A stretch of DNA of 64,000 bases from an uncultured bacterium (GCA_903857865.1 CAIOGO010000017.1:32302-96301), one strand, 5' to 3'. Positions 43,758 through 52,884 are shown, numbered from the stretch's first letter. Numbers and translations: made by a program. The notes: generated from the sequence alone by a model not told the origin.

Positions 43758-45776
43758 ATGCAGCGTGATGAGGGGGAGAGCGGGCGACCTGATCCCGATG
43801 CCCTCTTGCGAGAGGTCGAGAAGGCGGAGTCGCTCCAGGGCAAGCTGAAAGTCTTCTTGGGCTACTCCCCCGGCGTCGGCAAGACGTACTCCATGCTCAT
43901 GGAGGCCCGCATCCGACGGCGGCGCGGCGACGACATCGTCGTGGGAGTCGTAGAGACCCACGGGCGTGCAGAGACCGCCCTCCTGGTCGAAGGCTTTGAA
44001 GTCATTCCTCGCTTGACCGGCGACTACAAAGGGATTGCTCTCGACGAGATGGACCTCGACGCGATCCTCGCCCGCAAGCCCGACGTCGTCCTTGTCGACG
44101 AACTCCCCCACTCGAACGCCCCATGGTGCAGGCACCCAAAGCGTTACCAAGATGTCGTGGAGCTTCTCAAGGCGGGAATCGACGTCTACACCACGCTGAA
44201 CGTCCAGCACCTCGAGAGCCAGAACGATGTCATCACCCGCATCACGGGCGTGCGCATGAAGGAGACACTGCCCGACTGGATCATCGACGAGGCCGAAGAG
44301 ATCCAGATCATCGACGTTCCCCTCGAGACGCTGTTCGAGCGGCTGCGGGAGGGGAAGGTCTACATCCCCGAAGAAGCGCAGCGCGCCGTGGAAGCATTCT
44401 TCCAGCGAGGGCATCTCGTCGCGCTGCGGGAGATCGCGCTCAACATCGTGGCCCGGAAGATGGACACGGAGCTTCTGAACTATCGGCGCGCACGAGCCAT
44501 CAGCGTGCCATGGCCGGCCGCCGAGAAACTCATGGTCTGCCTGGGTGCAACAACCAGCGCCCCTGAGATCGTTCGCAAGGCGTACCGCATGGCCAGAGAC
44601 CGCAACGCCGAATGGTACGCCGTGCACGTCTCCGTGCCGGTCCTGGGGCCGCAGTCGGCGTCCCGTCAAGCGTACCTGGCCGAAGCCCTGAACCTGGCCG
44701 AGAGGTTCGGCGCGCGAACGATCACTCTCTCCGGACCGGATGTGGTTCCCACGCTGCTGCAGTTCGCCCGCGAAAACAACGTCAGCCAGATTGTGGTCGG
44801 AAGACCTCGCCAAACGACGCTTCTCGGAACACTTCGTGGGTATCCGGTCTACTGGCTTCTGCGGAAGCAAAGCGAGTTCGATCTCGTGCTGATTGCGCCG
44901 ACTGTCGCCAAACAACGAGCCGGGCCACCGATCCAGCGGCGTCGCAAGAACGTGCGTGGCTACGTCACGGCTCCGTTCGTTCTGGGCGTGGCAAGCGGCC
45001 TGAACCTTCTCATCGAGCCGTACGCCAACCCGACTTCTCTCTATGCGATCTATCTTCTCTCGACGCTCGTGATCGCCCTGTCCTTCGGACTGGGTCCGTC
45101 AATCTGGACCGCGGTCCTCAGCTTCCTGGCGTTCGACTTTCTGTTCATCGAGCCGAAGTACGCTCTGGCCATCAAGCATGCGAGTGACCTCGTGGGGGCT
45201 GTCGTCTTCCTGGTCACGTCGATCGTCGTAGGCCAGCTGATCCAAGTCTCGCGACGCCAGTCGTCGGCCCTTCGCATGCGCGCAAACCGCAGTTCGCTGC
45301 TCGAGGACATGGCGAAAGACTTGCTCTCCGTCGCGCTTCCTGGGAACGGCGCACGAACGCCGGGTCGGCAGGCTCTGGACGAGCGGGAGGCGGCGCTCGA
45401 CGAAATCGCGCGCACGACGATTCGCTACATCGCCCAGGCCGCCCCGAACCCGGTCATTCTCCTCTTTGGTGCCGCCGGGGGACGCCTCGAGCTCTGGGCG
45501 CAAACCGACGAAAGCATGAATCTGACCGTCAAAGAGATGGCCGTTGCAGAGTGGGCGCTCGGGCATGGCGAAGAGGCCGGTGCGGGCACCGAGACCCTGG
45601 CGAGCACCGAGTTCTTCTTCGTGCCGATGATGCTTGAGGAGCGGTCCCTCGGCGTCATCGGACTCAAGGGAAGCGCCGACGCGCTGCTCCCCGAGCAGCG
45701 GCGCCTGCTCAGGGCTATCGCCAACCTCGCAGCACTGTCGGCGATTCGGTGGGTTGGCAAGGACGCTTCGGAGTAG
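43758..45776 (+). CDS. kdpD: KdpD-type osmosensor lacking the histidine kinase domain
   Basis: 672 aa against about 890 for complete KdpD. The KdpD domain (about 25-235) has Walker A GYSPGVGKTYSM (35-46) and VLVDELPHSNAP. A universal-stress-like domain follows (about 255-380), then four DUF4118 helices (about 400-500) and a GAF domain (about 535-665). It ends at KDASE; no H-box or HATPase domain follows, and no kdpE is nearby. It may regulate the pump directly or pair with a separate kinase. Confidence 0.92.
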   Translation: MQRDEGESGRPDPDALLREVEKAESLQGKLKVFLGYSPGVGKTYSMLMEARIRRRRGDDIVVGVVETHGRAETALLVEGFEVIPRLTGDYKGIALDEMDLDAILARKPDVVLVDELPHSNAPWCRHPKRYQDVVELLKAGIDVYTTLNVQHLESQNDVITRITGVRMKETLPDWIIDEAEEIQIIDVPLETLFERLREGKVYIPEEAQRAVEAFFQRGHLVALREIALNIVARKMDTELLNYRRARAISVPWPAAEKLMVCLGATTSAPEIVRKAYRMARDRNAEWYAVHVSVPVLGPQSASRQAYLAEALNLAERFGARTITLSGPDVVPTLLQFARENNVSQIVVGRPRQTTLLGTLRGYPVYWLLRKQSEFDLVLIAPTVAKQRAGPPIQRRRKNVRGYVTAPFVLGVASGLNLLIEPYANPTSLYAIYLLSTLVIALSFGLGPSIWTAVLSFLAFDFLFIEPKYALAIKHASDLVGAVVFLVTSIVVGQLIQVSRRQSSALRMRANRSSLLEDMAKDLLSVALPGNGARTPGRQALDEREAALDEIARTTIRYIAQAAPNPVILLFGAAGGRLELWAQTDESMNLTVKEMAVAEWALGHGEEAGAGTETLASTEFFFVPMMLEERSLGVIGLKGSADALLPEQRRLLRAIANLAALSAIRWVGKDASE

Positions 45777-45877
45777 CAGGACCGGCATACCGTTTGGGTT
45801 GTCCGTACCCGGCCTCGCCGATGGGCGCTCGCGGGACGTCCTCGCCACGGCAAGAATTCCGCCTCGAGGAGGGTCCC

Positions 45878-46153
45878 ATGCTCAAGGTTGCCCTGTCGAC
45901 GTTCGCCCTCGTCTTTCTCGCCGAGCTTGGAGACAAGACTCAGCTTGCCGTGTTCACGCTCGCCGCGGAGACCACGACCCCGTGGAGCGTGTTGATCGGA
46001 GCCAGCGCAGCCCTTCTCTTCTCGACGGTTCTCGCTGTGCTCCTTGCTGTCGCCGTCCGCCACATGATTTTCGAAGCGTGGACGAAGTGGATCCGTGTCG
46101 CGGCAGGCGGGCTCTTCATCCTCGTTGGGATCTGGACGATCTGGCTGGCTTAG
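45878..46153 (+). CDS. Single-domain UPF0016/GDT1 cation transporter subunit
   Basis: 91 aa, three membrane helices, with one ELGDKTQ motif (16-22). The family exports Mn2+ or Ca2+ and normally has two such repeats; half-size proteins must pair. Only one half gene is seen here, so a homodimer is likely. The ATG at 45878 follows GAGGAGGG. Confidence 0.8.
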   Translation: MLKVALSTFALVFLAELGDKTQLAVFTLAAETTTPWSVLIGASAALLFSTVLAVLLAVAVRHMIFEAWTKWIRVAAGGLFILVGIWTIWLA

Positions 46154-46159
46154 CCAGCC
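46143..46159 (+). terminator. Hairpin over the UPF0016 stop codon
   Basis: GGCTGGC/GCCAGCC with a 3-nt loop spans the stop codon. There is no T-run, so this is weak as a terminator. Confidence 0.35.
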
Positions 46160-46399
46160 TTGCCTACAGAAGGTGGGGCACGCCCGTTTCGTGGGCCATC
46201 GAGGCGGTACGTCCAAATTCCTCTCTTGCTCTGGTCTGATGCGCGTCTGTCGTCGAAGGGGTTCTCAGCAGCTTGTGCCTGACTATAATGTCCCATCCCG
46301 CGGGACGCGGGTGAGGCCGCATCACGGCTCAGGATCGACCGATCCTGGAAACGGGCAGGGTCTCTTGTCCTGTGAGGCACGACACAAGGGGGAGATGAG
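46160..46399 (+). promoter_or_regulatory. amt: amt upstream region
   Basis: A perfect TATAAT at 46284-46289 with a poor -35 suggests an activated promoter. The roughly 105-nt leader holds CCCGCG/CGCGGG and AGGATC/GATCCT hairpins. No sigma-54 site was found. Confidence 0.4.
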
Positions 46400-47611
46400 A
46401 TGTTCGACACGGGCAGCACGGCGTTCATGCTGGTTGCGACGAGCCTTGTCATGTTGATGACCCCGGGGCTCGCGTTCTTCTACGGGGGGCTGGTCGGGAG
46501 GAAGAACGTCCTGACCATCATGACGCAGAGCTTCTTCTCGATGGGCTGGACCACCCTCATCTGGGTCGCCGTCGGATATTCGCTCTGCTTCAGCGGGGAT
46601 GTGGGTGGCATCACCGGAGACCTAAGGCATGCTTTCCTGACCGGCATCACGGCGGCTACGCCCTCGCCGCTCAACCCGGGGATCCCGCTCTTCGTCTTCA
46701 TCGCCTACCAGATGATGTTCGCCATCATCACTCCCGCTCTCATCACGGGCGCCTTCGCCAACCGCGTGAACTTCAAGGCGTACATCCTCTTCCTCACGTT
46801 CTGGCTCCTCTGCGTCTACTTCCCCCTGACGCACATGATTTGGGGCGGCGGCATGTTGCAGCAGTGGGGAGTCCTCGACTTCGCTGGCGGGATGGTCGTC
46901 CACGCCAGCGCGGGTTTTGGAGCGCTGGCCTCAGTTCTGTTCATTGGTCGACGGAGGGTCGGGGATCGTGGGCCGCACAGCATCCCGCTCGTCGCTCTGG
47001 GGACAGGGCTACTCTGGTTCGGGTGGTACGGGTTCAACGCCGGGAGCGAGTTCGCTGCGGACAAGATCACGGCGCTTGCTTTCCTCAACACCGACATCGC
47101 GGCCTCCATTGCCGCAGTGACGTGGATCACCATTGCCTGGGTCGTGGAGAAGAAGCCGAAGTTCGTCGGCCTCCTCACGGGATCCGTCGCTGGACTTGCG
47201 ACCATCACGCCCTGTGCCGGGTACGTGACGCCTCAGATCGCCGTCCTCATCGGCGCCATCGCCGCCAGCCTCTGCTACGTTGCTGTGTACCTGAAGAACA
47301 GGCTGCATCTGGATGACGCCCTTGACGTATTCGGCGTCCACGGAGTCGGCGGCGTCGTAGGATGCCTGTGCCTGGGGCTCTTCGCGAGCCTCGGAGTCAA
47401 TCCCGCTGGCGTCAACGGTCTGATTCACAGCGGGAACGCCACGTTCTTCCTGAAACAGCTCTCGGCGACCGCCGGCGTGGCCGTCTATGCCTTCCTCTTC
47501 AGTTACGCCATGCTCTGGCTGATCAATCGGGTCACCCCGGTCCGCGTGAGCGAGGAGGTTGAGAACGGCGGTCTGGATGCGGACCTTCACGGAGAGGAGG
47601 CGTACATCTGA
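46400..47611 (+). CDS. amt: Ammonium transporter (Amt/MEP/Rh)
   Basis: 403 aa, eleven helices. It has PGLAFFYGGLVGRKNVLTIM, the Phe-gate region, HMIWGGGMLQQWGVLDFAGG with the first pore His partner, and DVFGVHGVGGVVG with the second His. No glnK follows, unlike most bacterial amt genes. The ATG at 46400 follows GGGGGAGATGAG. Confidence 0.95.
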   Translation: MFDTGSTAFMLVATSLVMLMTPGLAFFYGGLVGRKNVLTIMTQSFFSMGWTTLIWVAVGYSLCFSGDVGGITGDLRHAFLTGITAATPSPLNPGIPLFVFIAYQMMFAIITPALITGAFANRVNFKAYILFLTFWLLCVYFPLTHMIWGGGMLQQWGVLDFAGGMVVHASAGFGALASVLFIGRRRVGDRGPHSIPLVALGTGLLWFGWYGFNAGSEFAADKITALAFLNTDIAASIAAVTWITIAWVVEKKPKFVGLLTGSVAGLATITPCAGYVTPQIAVLIGAIAASLCYVAVYLKNRLHLDDALDVFGVHGVGGVVGCLCLGLFASLGVNPAGVNGLIHSGNATFFLKQLSATAGVAVYAFLFSYAMLWLINRVTPVRVSEEVENGGLDADLHGEEAYI

Positions 47612-47694
47612 GAGCGAACGCACGGTAGGGCAGATCTATCGAGGGATGGATCTGGGCAGCACGTCGGCAGAGTCTTCGGACGGGATGCCTTGAC

Positions 47695-47727
47695 GCGGGC
47701 GCGCTGGATTGCGCGCCCGCCTGCTTT
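47695..47727 (+). terminator. Rho-independent terminator after amt
   Basis: GCGGGCGCGC and GCGCGCCCGC form a perfect 10-bp stem with a 6-nt loop, followed by CTGCTTTTCG. Confidence 0.8.
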
Positions 47728-47746
47728 TCGCTAGTGTTCCGGCGTT

Positions 47747-49081
47747 ATGGAATCCGTACGGATTGTGCCCGTCGTCGTCGCGTCGGTCATCTTCCTCGTC
47801 ACCTATGTCGGCATTCTCTCAGAGAAGATCCACCGCTCGATCGTCAGCATCGTTGGTGCGGCGGTCATGGTGGCGGCCGGAACGTGGCTCGGCTTCTACA
47901 GCGACACTGCGGCCTTCGGCTGGATCGACTTCAACACGATCGCGCTTCTCTTCGGGATGATGATCCTCGTCGGCATCATCCAGTCGACGGGCCTGTTCGC
48001 GTACCTGGCGGTTGGTGTGGCGCGGCTGACGCGAGGGAACCCGATCCTTCTCGTCTTCACTCTCGGCATTCTCACCGCTCTCCTCTCGTCGATGCTCGAC
48101 AACGTCACGACGATCATCGTCGTCGCGCCGGTGACGATCTCGATCGCCGGGCTTGTCGGCGTGAGCCCGATTCCGCTTCTCATGAGTGAGGTCTTGCTTT
48201 CGAACATCGGCGGCGTGGCAACCCTGGTCGGCGATCCTCCGAACATCCTCATCGCGTCGGCGGCCAAGTTCTCGTTCAACGACATGCTTGTTCATCTGGC
48301 GCCGATCGCGCTGGTCGCTGCCGTCGTCACGCAGCTTGTCCTCCTCTTCTTCTTCCGGCGCGAGCTGCGCGGAGGAGGCAGGGCGCAGGACGCCGGGCGC
48401 AGCGGCAGCTGGACGCCGGGCGTCCTCGAAACGTTGGACGCCAGGGCCAGTCTCGTTCACCCGCGCCAAGCGATACAGGTCACGATCGTCTTTGTCGGCA
48501 CCGTCGTCCTCTACCTTCTCCACAGCCAACTGGGCATCGGCCCGGGGTTGGTGGCGCTGATCGGCGCGTCGGTTGCCCTCCTATGGGTGCGGCCGTCGAT
48601 CGACGAGGTGGTGAAGAGCGTCGAGTGGGATGTCCTCGTCTTCTTCATCGGGCTGTTCGTCATCGTCGGCGGGCTGAGCGCTGCGGGCGTCCTCGACTTC
48701 GCCGCGCGCGCGATCGCCGCGCTCACGGCGCAAGGCGCCCTCGTGGCCGGCGTCGTCCTCCTCTGGGGGAGCGCCTTGCTTTCGGGCGTCGTCGGCAGCA
48801 TTCCGATCACGATGGTCATGATCCCCGTCCTGCTCGCGTTCGGCGCCCAAGGCGGCGCGATCGGCCCCCTGTGGTGGGCGCTGGCGATCGGCGCCGGATT
48901 CGGCGGCAACCTGACGCCCATCGGCTCCGCCGCCGGCGTGCTCATGCTCTCCCTCGGACGCCGATGGGGCACGCCGATCACCGTGCGCCGCTGGTTCGAG
49001 AGCGCGCTTCCGGCGACGCTCGTGAGCTGCGTCGTCGGTACGCTCGGCCTGATCGTCATTGTCCTCTTGCGCCTCTGGTAG
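47747..49081 (+). CDS. ArsB/NhaD-type (SLC13 superfamily) ion transporter
   Basis: 444 aa, about 11-12 helices. Signatures are SSMLDNVTTIIVVAPV and IGGVATLVGDPPNILIAS in the first half and GGNLTPIGSAAGVLML in the second, as in NhaD, ArsB and the P protein. The substrate could be Na+/H+, arsenite or an organic acid; the DNVTT and GDPPN motifs favour the NhaD/P-protein branch. Confidence 0.85.
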   Translation: MESVRIVPVVVASVIFLVTYVGILSEKIHRSIVSIVGAAVMVAAGTWLGFYSDTAAFGWIDFNTIALLFGMMILVGIIQSTGLFAYLAVGVARLTRGNPILLVFTLGILTALLSSMLDNVTTIIVVAPVTISIAGLVGVSPIPLLMSEVLLSNIGGVATLVGDPPNILIASAAKFSFNDMLVHLAPIALVAAVVTQLVLLFFFRRELRGGGRAQDAGRSGSWTPGVLETLDARASLVHPRQAIQVTIVFVGTVVLYLLHSQLGIGPGLVALIGASVALLWVRPSIDEVVKSVEWDVLVFFIGLFVIVGGLSAAGVLDFAARAIAALTAQGALVAGVVLLWGSALLSGVVGSIPITMVMIPVLLAFGAQGGAIGPLWWALAIGAGFGGNLTPIGSAAGVLMLSLGRRWGTPITVRRWFESALPATLVSCVVGTLGLIVIVLLRLW

Positions 49082-49082
49082 G

Positions 49083-49157
49083 GACCCGCAGGGTCGAGAC
49101 CCCCAGGGGCGAGACCCCCAGGGGCGAGACCCTCAGGGTCCAAGCTCTCAGAGCCCC
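49083..49157 (+). repeat. Five tandem 15-bp palindromic units
   Basis: Units start at 49083, 49098, 49113, 49128 and 49143, each a mini-hairpin. Arms vary but stay complementary: GACCC/GGGTC in units 1 and 4, CCCC/GGGG in units 2 and 3, GCTC/GAGC in unit 5. They begin 1 bp after the transporter stop codon and could end or stabilise its mRNA. Confidence 0.7.
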
Positions 49158-49363
49158 GCGCCCTCATGGCTTTCCGTTCCTTTTGGAACCCATCCTGACG
49201 TACGAGATGTGCGCGTATCGCTGATGTCTTCGTCGATCCGCCCTCTTGGCCCATCGCTTCCCTCGTTGCTGTGCGACAAAGGAGCGTGAGCCGAGCGCCG
49301 TGATCTCTGCGCGTTCGTTGAGCGTGTCCAAGTGACGGGCTCAAACGAAGGGAGGGGAGTCCA

Positions 49364-49963
49364 GTGAATCGAGACGCATTGCGGGCAAATGCCCACAACG
49401 GCTGCATCCAGCCGGTGCGCGGGTCGTACGGAGCGATTCGCATCGCCTCGCGGCGAAGGCGCCATCCCGCCGTCCGCCCGTGGAGTCTCCTCATCGTCCT
49501 TCTTCTCGTCGGCGCCGGCGTGGCCGCCTACTTCTTCCTTGCTGGAGCGCTCTCCCCGCAACCGGCTCTTCGGATCATCTCTCCGACGACCGATGCCGCG
49601 ATTTCCGGTGGCAAGACGACGGTTGCAGTCGAGGTGCGCAACGCAGAGCTGGGCGCCGCCGCGCGAGGAAAGAACTTCCACCTTCACTACTACCTCGACG
49701 CCACGATTCCCACCGCGCACGACGGGTCGGCGATCCCCGTGACCGGCGCCTGGGCGAGCAGTGCGAAGACGACGCACGAGTGGAGCATCGGGAGCGTCGG
49801 CTTGCACGTTCTCGCCGTTCAGCTCGTGACCCAGGACGATCGACCGCTCAACCCGCCCGTGGTCGCGGCCGTCGTCGTGCAGGTTCCGAAGGCGCCCTCG
49901 ACGACTCCCTCGCCAAGCACTCCGTCGAAAGCGCCCCCCGCGAGCTCCGTGGGCGGGTCCTAG
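49364..49963 (+). CDS. Membrane-anchored protein of unknown function
   Basis: 199 aa: basic cytoplasmic start, one membrane helix (about 41-61), a beta-sandwich-like outer domain (LRIISPTTDAAISGGKTTVAVEV, NFHLHYYLDA, VGLHVLAVQL) and a Pro/Ser/Thr-rich C-terminus. The HLHYYLD segment recalls DUF4399-like domains, weakly. GTG at 49364 follows GGAGGGGAG. Confidence 0.65.
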   Translation: MNRDALRANAHNGCIQPVRGSYGAIRIASRRRRHPAVRPWSLLIVLLLVGAGVAAYFFLAGALSPQPALRIISPTTDAAISGGKTTVAVEVRNAELGAAARGKNFHLHYYLDATIPTAHDGSAIPVTGAWASSAKTTHEWSIGSVGLHVLAVQLVTQDDRPLNPPVVAAVVVQVPKAPSTTPSPSTPSKAPPASSVGGS

Positions 49964-50133
49964 GGTGCCTTCCCGGGCTGATCCCAGCTAGGTCCGCCGC
50001 GCGGGGGGAGCTCTTGCCGAAGCAGCGCGGCGCAGCTACTGTAGAGGTAATCCAGGTTCCTGGAGGAGGATCACCCGTGTAGGGTGAGCGTGAGGAGGCC
50101 CGAGAGAGCCTTTTCATTTGCTCTTGGGAGTGC

Positions 50134-50916
50134 TTACTCCTCTGCCTGCATGGCCTCGGCCAGGAATCGAGTTCCGTGCTGCTTCGCAGCCGCCAGACTA
50201 GAGAACTGCCGCTCGCAGACATCAGTGAATCGCGCTAAGGGCTTGCGGCCGATCTCCTCCTGATCTTCGAAGATCCCGAGTGAGCGGAAGGGCAGGCCCC
50301 ACTTCTCGAACTGAAGAAGAGAGATCGTGGCCACCATCATCTTCGCGTCACTCGGCAGGGCGAATACGAACAGCGGGCTCTTCATACCGTTCACGCGACA
50401 GTCCACCGCGTAGTTTCCCTGCGGGTCGTGGCGTGGGTCGTGCCAGTCAAAAGTGCGCCGCTCCTCGGGCACGGTCTCGCTCATGAACGCTCGGAAGTCA
50501 TCCATGAACGTCGAGCGAACCAGCCCACGCCTCAGGAATGTGACATCGCTGATCTTCAGGATGGCCTGCACGAACGAGTAGAGCGAGTTCCCGTACTCTG
50601 CAGCCTCGACGGGAAGAATGAGCTCTCCATCTCGATCCTGAATCCCGAACTGCAACAGTGCGTTTGCGATGACCTTCTGACGGTTGTCTTTGTGGAGATC
50701 CGCTTCGTCGATGGAGTAGGTGAGGTGCATGTACGTGTGCCCTTCGTCGGCGAACACCCAACGCTCCCCTTCGCGGCGCAGGACGATGGAGAGATGATCG
50801 CCATCGTCGAGGACGAAGGGAGAGAGCACGCGGAAGCGGCCGATGCCCTCCTCTCGCAGAGCCACGCTCTCGCTGACCTTCTCCTGGAGATCCCTCTCGA
50901 TGTCCGACGATGCCAC
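50134..50916 (-). CDS. DUF1828-domain protein
   Basis: 260 aa, soluble. The N-terminal part ([32 protein letters not shown]) matches the DUF1828 pattern, and the C-terminal half may be the companion DUF1829. The family is of unknown function and common in accessory regions. It is divergent from the candidate small RNA at 51021. Confidence 0.7.
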   Translation of the reverse strand: MASSDIERDLQEKVSESVALREEGIGRFRVLSPFVLDDGDHLSIVLRREGERWVFADEGHTYMHLTYSIDEADLHKDNRQKVIANALLQFGIQDRDGELILPVEAAEYGNSLYSFVQAILKISDVTFLRRGLVRSTFMDDFRAFMSETVPEERRTFDWHDPRHDPQGNYAVDCRVNGMKSPLFVFALPSDAKMMVATISLLQFEKWGLPFRSLGIFEDQEEIGRKPLARFTDVCERQFSSLAAAKQHGTRFLAEAMQAEE

Positions 50917-50986
50917 GCTACCCCCTCATCCTCGCTAGGGCGGAGTCGCCCCCAATGTCCAGCAACCCGAAATGCCGTTCTAATGC

Positions 50987-51015
50987 TTGCCGCCACCAAT
51001 GGGCGAGTGTATTGT
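50987..51015 (+). promoter_or_regulatory. Candidate promoter of the small RNA
   Basis: TTGCCG (50987-50992), a 17-bp spacer and TATTGT (51010-51015). The predicted start at about 51021-51023 coincides with the first helix of the RNA. Confidence 0.45.
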
Positions 51016-51020
51016 AGAGT

Positions 51021-51130
51021 GCCCAGGGACGAAACTCGGCTCCATGCCGTGTGAATCCCCGGTTGAGGCTGGGGGCTCCTATATCCCTGGATGACCGACA
51101 AGAGACGCCGCGCTGAGCGGCGTTTTCTTC
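51021..51130 (+). ncRNA. Candidate structured small RNA, three-way junction plus terminator
   Basis: A closing helix CCAGGGA (51023-51029) with TCCCTGG (51084-51090) encloses two hairpins: CGGC/GCCG (51037-51049) and CCCCGG/CTGGGG (51057-51074). A terminator (51105-51127) follows. No plus-strand gene lies downstream. I do not recognise it as SRP RNA, 6S, tmRNA or a known riboswitch. It could be a regulator, or an RNA part of an accessory system. Confidence 0.5.
51105..51130 (+). terminator. Rho-independent terminator of the small RNA
   Basis: ACGCCGC (51105-51111), a 5-nt loop, GCGGCGT (51117-51123), then TTTCTTC. The T-run is on the plus strand, so it serves a plus-strand transcript rather than the minus-strand gene ending at 51159. 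Confidence 0.7.
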
Positions 51131-51158
51131 TGGTAGTACACGCCGCCGCCTTTGTCGG

Positions 51159-51662
51159 CTAGTCCTCAAAGTGGAGGAGTACAGCGGGCGCCGAGAAGTC
51201 GATACGGCACTGTTGCAGGAATGACCTGCCAAGCAGCGACGGCATGCCGCTGTATGATTGCGCCGAGTGACCGCGCCTACTATCTCGCGACGGGAAAAGG
51301 ACGGCCAGTTGCTTGAACTTGATCGGTGGCGCGGTCACGTTCCCTTCTGCTTGAAACTCGAATGTGACATCACGCAGGTACTTTATTGGCACACCAACTC
51401 CGCCCACACCGCGAGTCTGTGAAGGGCACCCCGCAACGAGGTGGTTGTTTGTGATGCCGATCCTCTCAGCATCGTCAGGCATGAGTACAGTCTGATCCGC
51501 CCCTGTATCGATCAGAAAATCCACTACCCCTCTGAGGCCGCTATTCTCGCATGAGAAGATTGCCGCTAGACGAGGCCAAGGAGCGGTCTTCGCGACGAGG
51601 CCATTTGGACATCTTCTCTCAGGTATTTCTTCCCAACGCCCCACAAGGTGATGGGTAGGCAT
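51159..51662 (-). CDS. Retropepsin-like aspartic protease
   Basis: 167 aa with DFLIDTGADQTVLMP (catalytic D52) and the C-terminal SLLGRSFLQQCRIDF flap-partner segment typical of single-domain, dimeric retropepsin-like proteases. No membrane helix. It starts 3 bp after the DUF5678-like gene, with which it forms a pair. Confidence 0.8.
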   Translation of the reverse strand: MPTHHLVGRWEEIPERRCPNGLVAKTAPWPRLAAIFSCENSGLRGVVDFLIDTGADQTVLMPDDAERIGITNNHLVAGCPSQTRGVGGVGVPIKYLRDVTFEFQAEGNVTAPPIKFKQLAVLFPSRDSRRGHSAQSYSGMPSLLGRSFLQQCRIDFSAPAVLLHFED

Positions 51663-51665
51663 GGG

Positions 51666-51908
51666 CTAGAGGAGCATTGATGCAGTGTCACTAGTGATGA
51701 AGGCGACAGCTGTTTCTTCGTCCAGTGGGGTTATAGATGCTCGTGCGAACTCGGTCCGCAATGCTTCAATGGTTGGAGCGGCCGCTACCACACGTCCATC
51801 TCGCACGGCGATGTACTTCCCATCGTAGCGGGGAAGAAGATGAGTGTATCGCTCATCGATGTACTTCTTGTTCTTCAGATAGGCCACGAGAACCGTCGCC
51901 GGCAGCAT
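51666..51908 (-). CDS. Small DUF5678-like protein
   Basis: 80 aa. The core LLPRYDGKYIAVRDGRVVAAAPTIEALRTEF resembles DUF5678, a short domain often encoded next to aspartyl-protease-like genes. It may be the substrate or regulator of the protease; this is inference. The ATG at 51908 follows GGGGGAGG. Confidence 0.65.
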   Translation of the reverse strand: MLPATVLVAYLKNKKYIDERYTHLLPRYDGKYIAVRDGRVVAAAPTIEALRTEFARASITPLDEETAVAFITSDTASMLL

Positions 51909-52234
51909 CTTGGTCGCCTCCCCCGTGCGTGCCGGATTGTAGCACGGGCACTGTGAAGATTCCGAGAACGGCAGGAGTACCCTTCGCGAACTTGATAGTC
52001 GCCAATGGAAGACACCAAGAGTGAAGATGTGACCCCTCCGCCCCGTCAACCACCGCTCCGACGAACACGCCGGCGAAGACATCGTCCGCGAAGGCTGAGG
52101 GCGGCTGCTAGCCTAATTCCACTGAAGCTCTCCGGACTGCTAGTCCGCGGCCTCGCCTGCGGCATTCGTGCGCCGGGCGGACCGGATGGTCGTCGAAGTC
52201 GATCAGCGCCCGCGCCCTTGGCGACGCGAGTCCT
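51909..52234. other. 326-bp spacer with the first direct repeat of the toxin-antitoxin block
   Basis: No gene seen. It carries the 23-bp sequence 52013-52035 (beginning CACCAAGAGTGAAG) that recurs identically and in the same orientation at 53767-53789. Confidence 0.6.
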
Positions 52235-52648
52235 CTACGCCTCCATCGTTGCGAGGAACTCCGCTGGGTCGAGTGCCTTGACGATCGAGCTGCGGAAGTC
52301 CTTGACGTTGCGCGTGATGATGGCCTCCGCGCCCGACAAGCGTCCTGCCTGTTCGACAACGGCATCCTCGAAGTCGGCGATCTTGCTTTGGAAAGCCTCT
52401 TCCATCACGGAACGATTGACCGGCGCGATTTCGAAGAGGCGGAGCAATGCGCGAAGAGCACGGCGCGCGTCGTCACGCGGGAGCGATTGTGTGAGGAGGT
52501 AGTGGATTGTGGTGACTGTGGTTGCGCACAGGGAGGCCTCGATCTTCGACTGCTCCGCTAGGGCGAAGATCCTCGAGGCCGGCTCCGCAAACCGCTCGCG
52601 GGCCAGAAGGACGTCCAAGACGACGTTCGTGTCGACGATCACTCGCAC
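52235..52648 (-). CDS. vapC: VapC-type PIN-domain toxin
   Basis: 137-aa putative RNase. Acidic residues of the PIN site are present: VIVDTNVVLDVLL (first Asp), SKIADFEDAVVEQAG and the ITRNVKDF segment. GTG at 52648 overlaps the antitoxin gene by 10 bp. Confidence 0.9.
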   Translation of the reverse strand: MRVIVDTNVVLDVLLARERFAEPASRIFALAEQSKIEASLCATTVTTIHYLLTQSLPRDDARRALRALLRLFEIAPVNRSVMEEAFQSKIADFEDAVVEQAGRLSGAEAIITRNVKDFRSSIVKALDPAEFLATMEA

Positions 52649-52884
52649 GAGTGCTTCTCCCGAAGATACTGCTTGTAGTTCGCCTCGGTGATCTCTAGTC
52701 CCTTCAGCACGCCGACGAGCGAAGCCGTTATGGGCGGGAGTGCTGACGCGGCTCGTTTCGATGCGTCCAAACCATCCACGAACTCGCTGACCATCTGGGA
52801 AACCGACTTGCCGCGGCGAGACGCCTCCTCTTTGGCCTGCCGCACTCGGTCCTCATCCATTCGCAGCGTCAGCTTCGTGTTCAT
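52639..52884 (-). CDS. vapB: Antitoxin of the VapBC pair, ribbon-helix-helix type
   Basis: 81 aa. The N-terminal TKLTLRMDEDRVRQAKEEASRRGKSVSQMVSEFVDGL is a ribbon-helix-helix DNA-binding fold; the C-terminal tail should bind the toxin. The ATG at 52884 is chosen because the ATG at 52893 lies inside the predicted -10 box. Confidence 0.85.
   Translation of the reverse strand: MNTKLTLRMDEDRVRQAKEEASRRGKSVSQMVSEFVDGLDASKRAASALPPITASLVGVLKGLEITEANYKQYLREKHSCE

Noticed and set aside
51021..51130. Bacterial SRP RNA, 6S RNA or tmRNA
   Set aside because: The conserved SRP tetraloop region, the 6S central bubble layout and the tmRNA acceptor are all absent.
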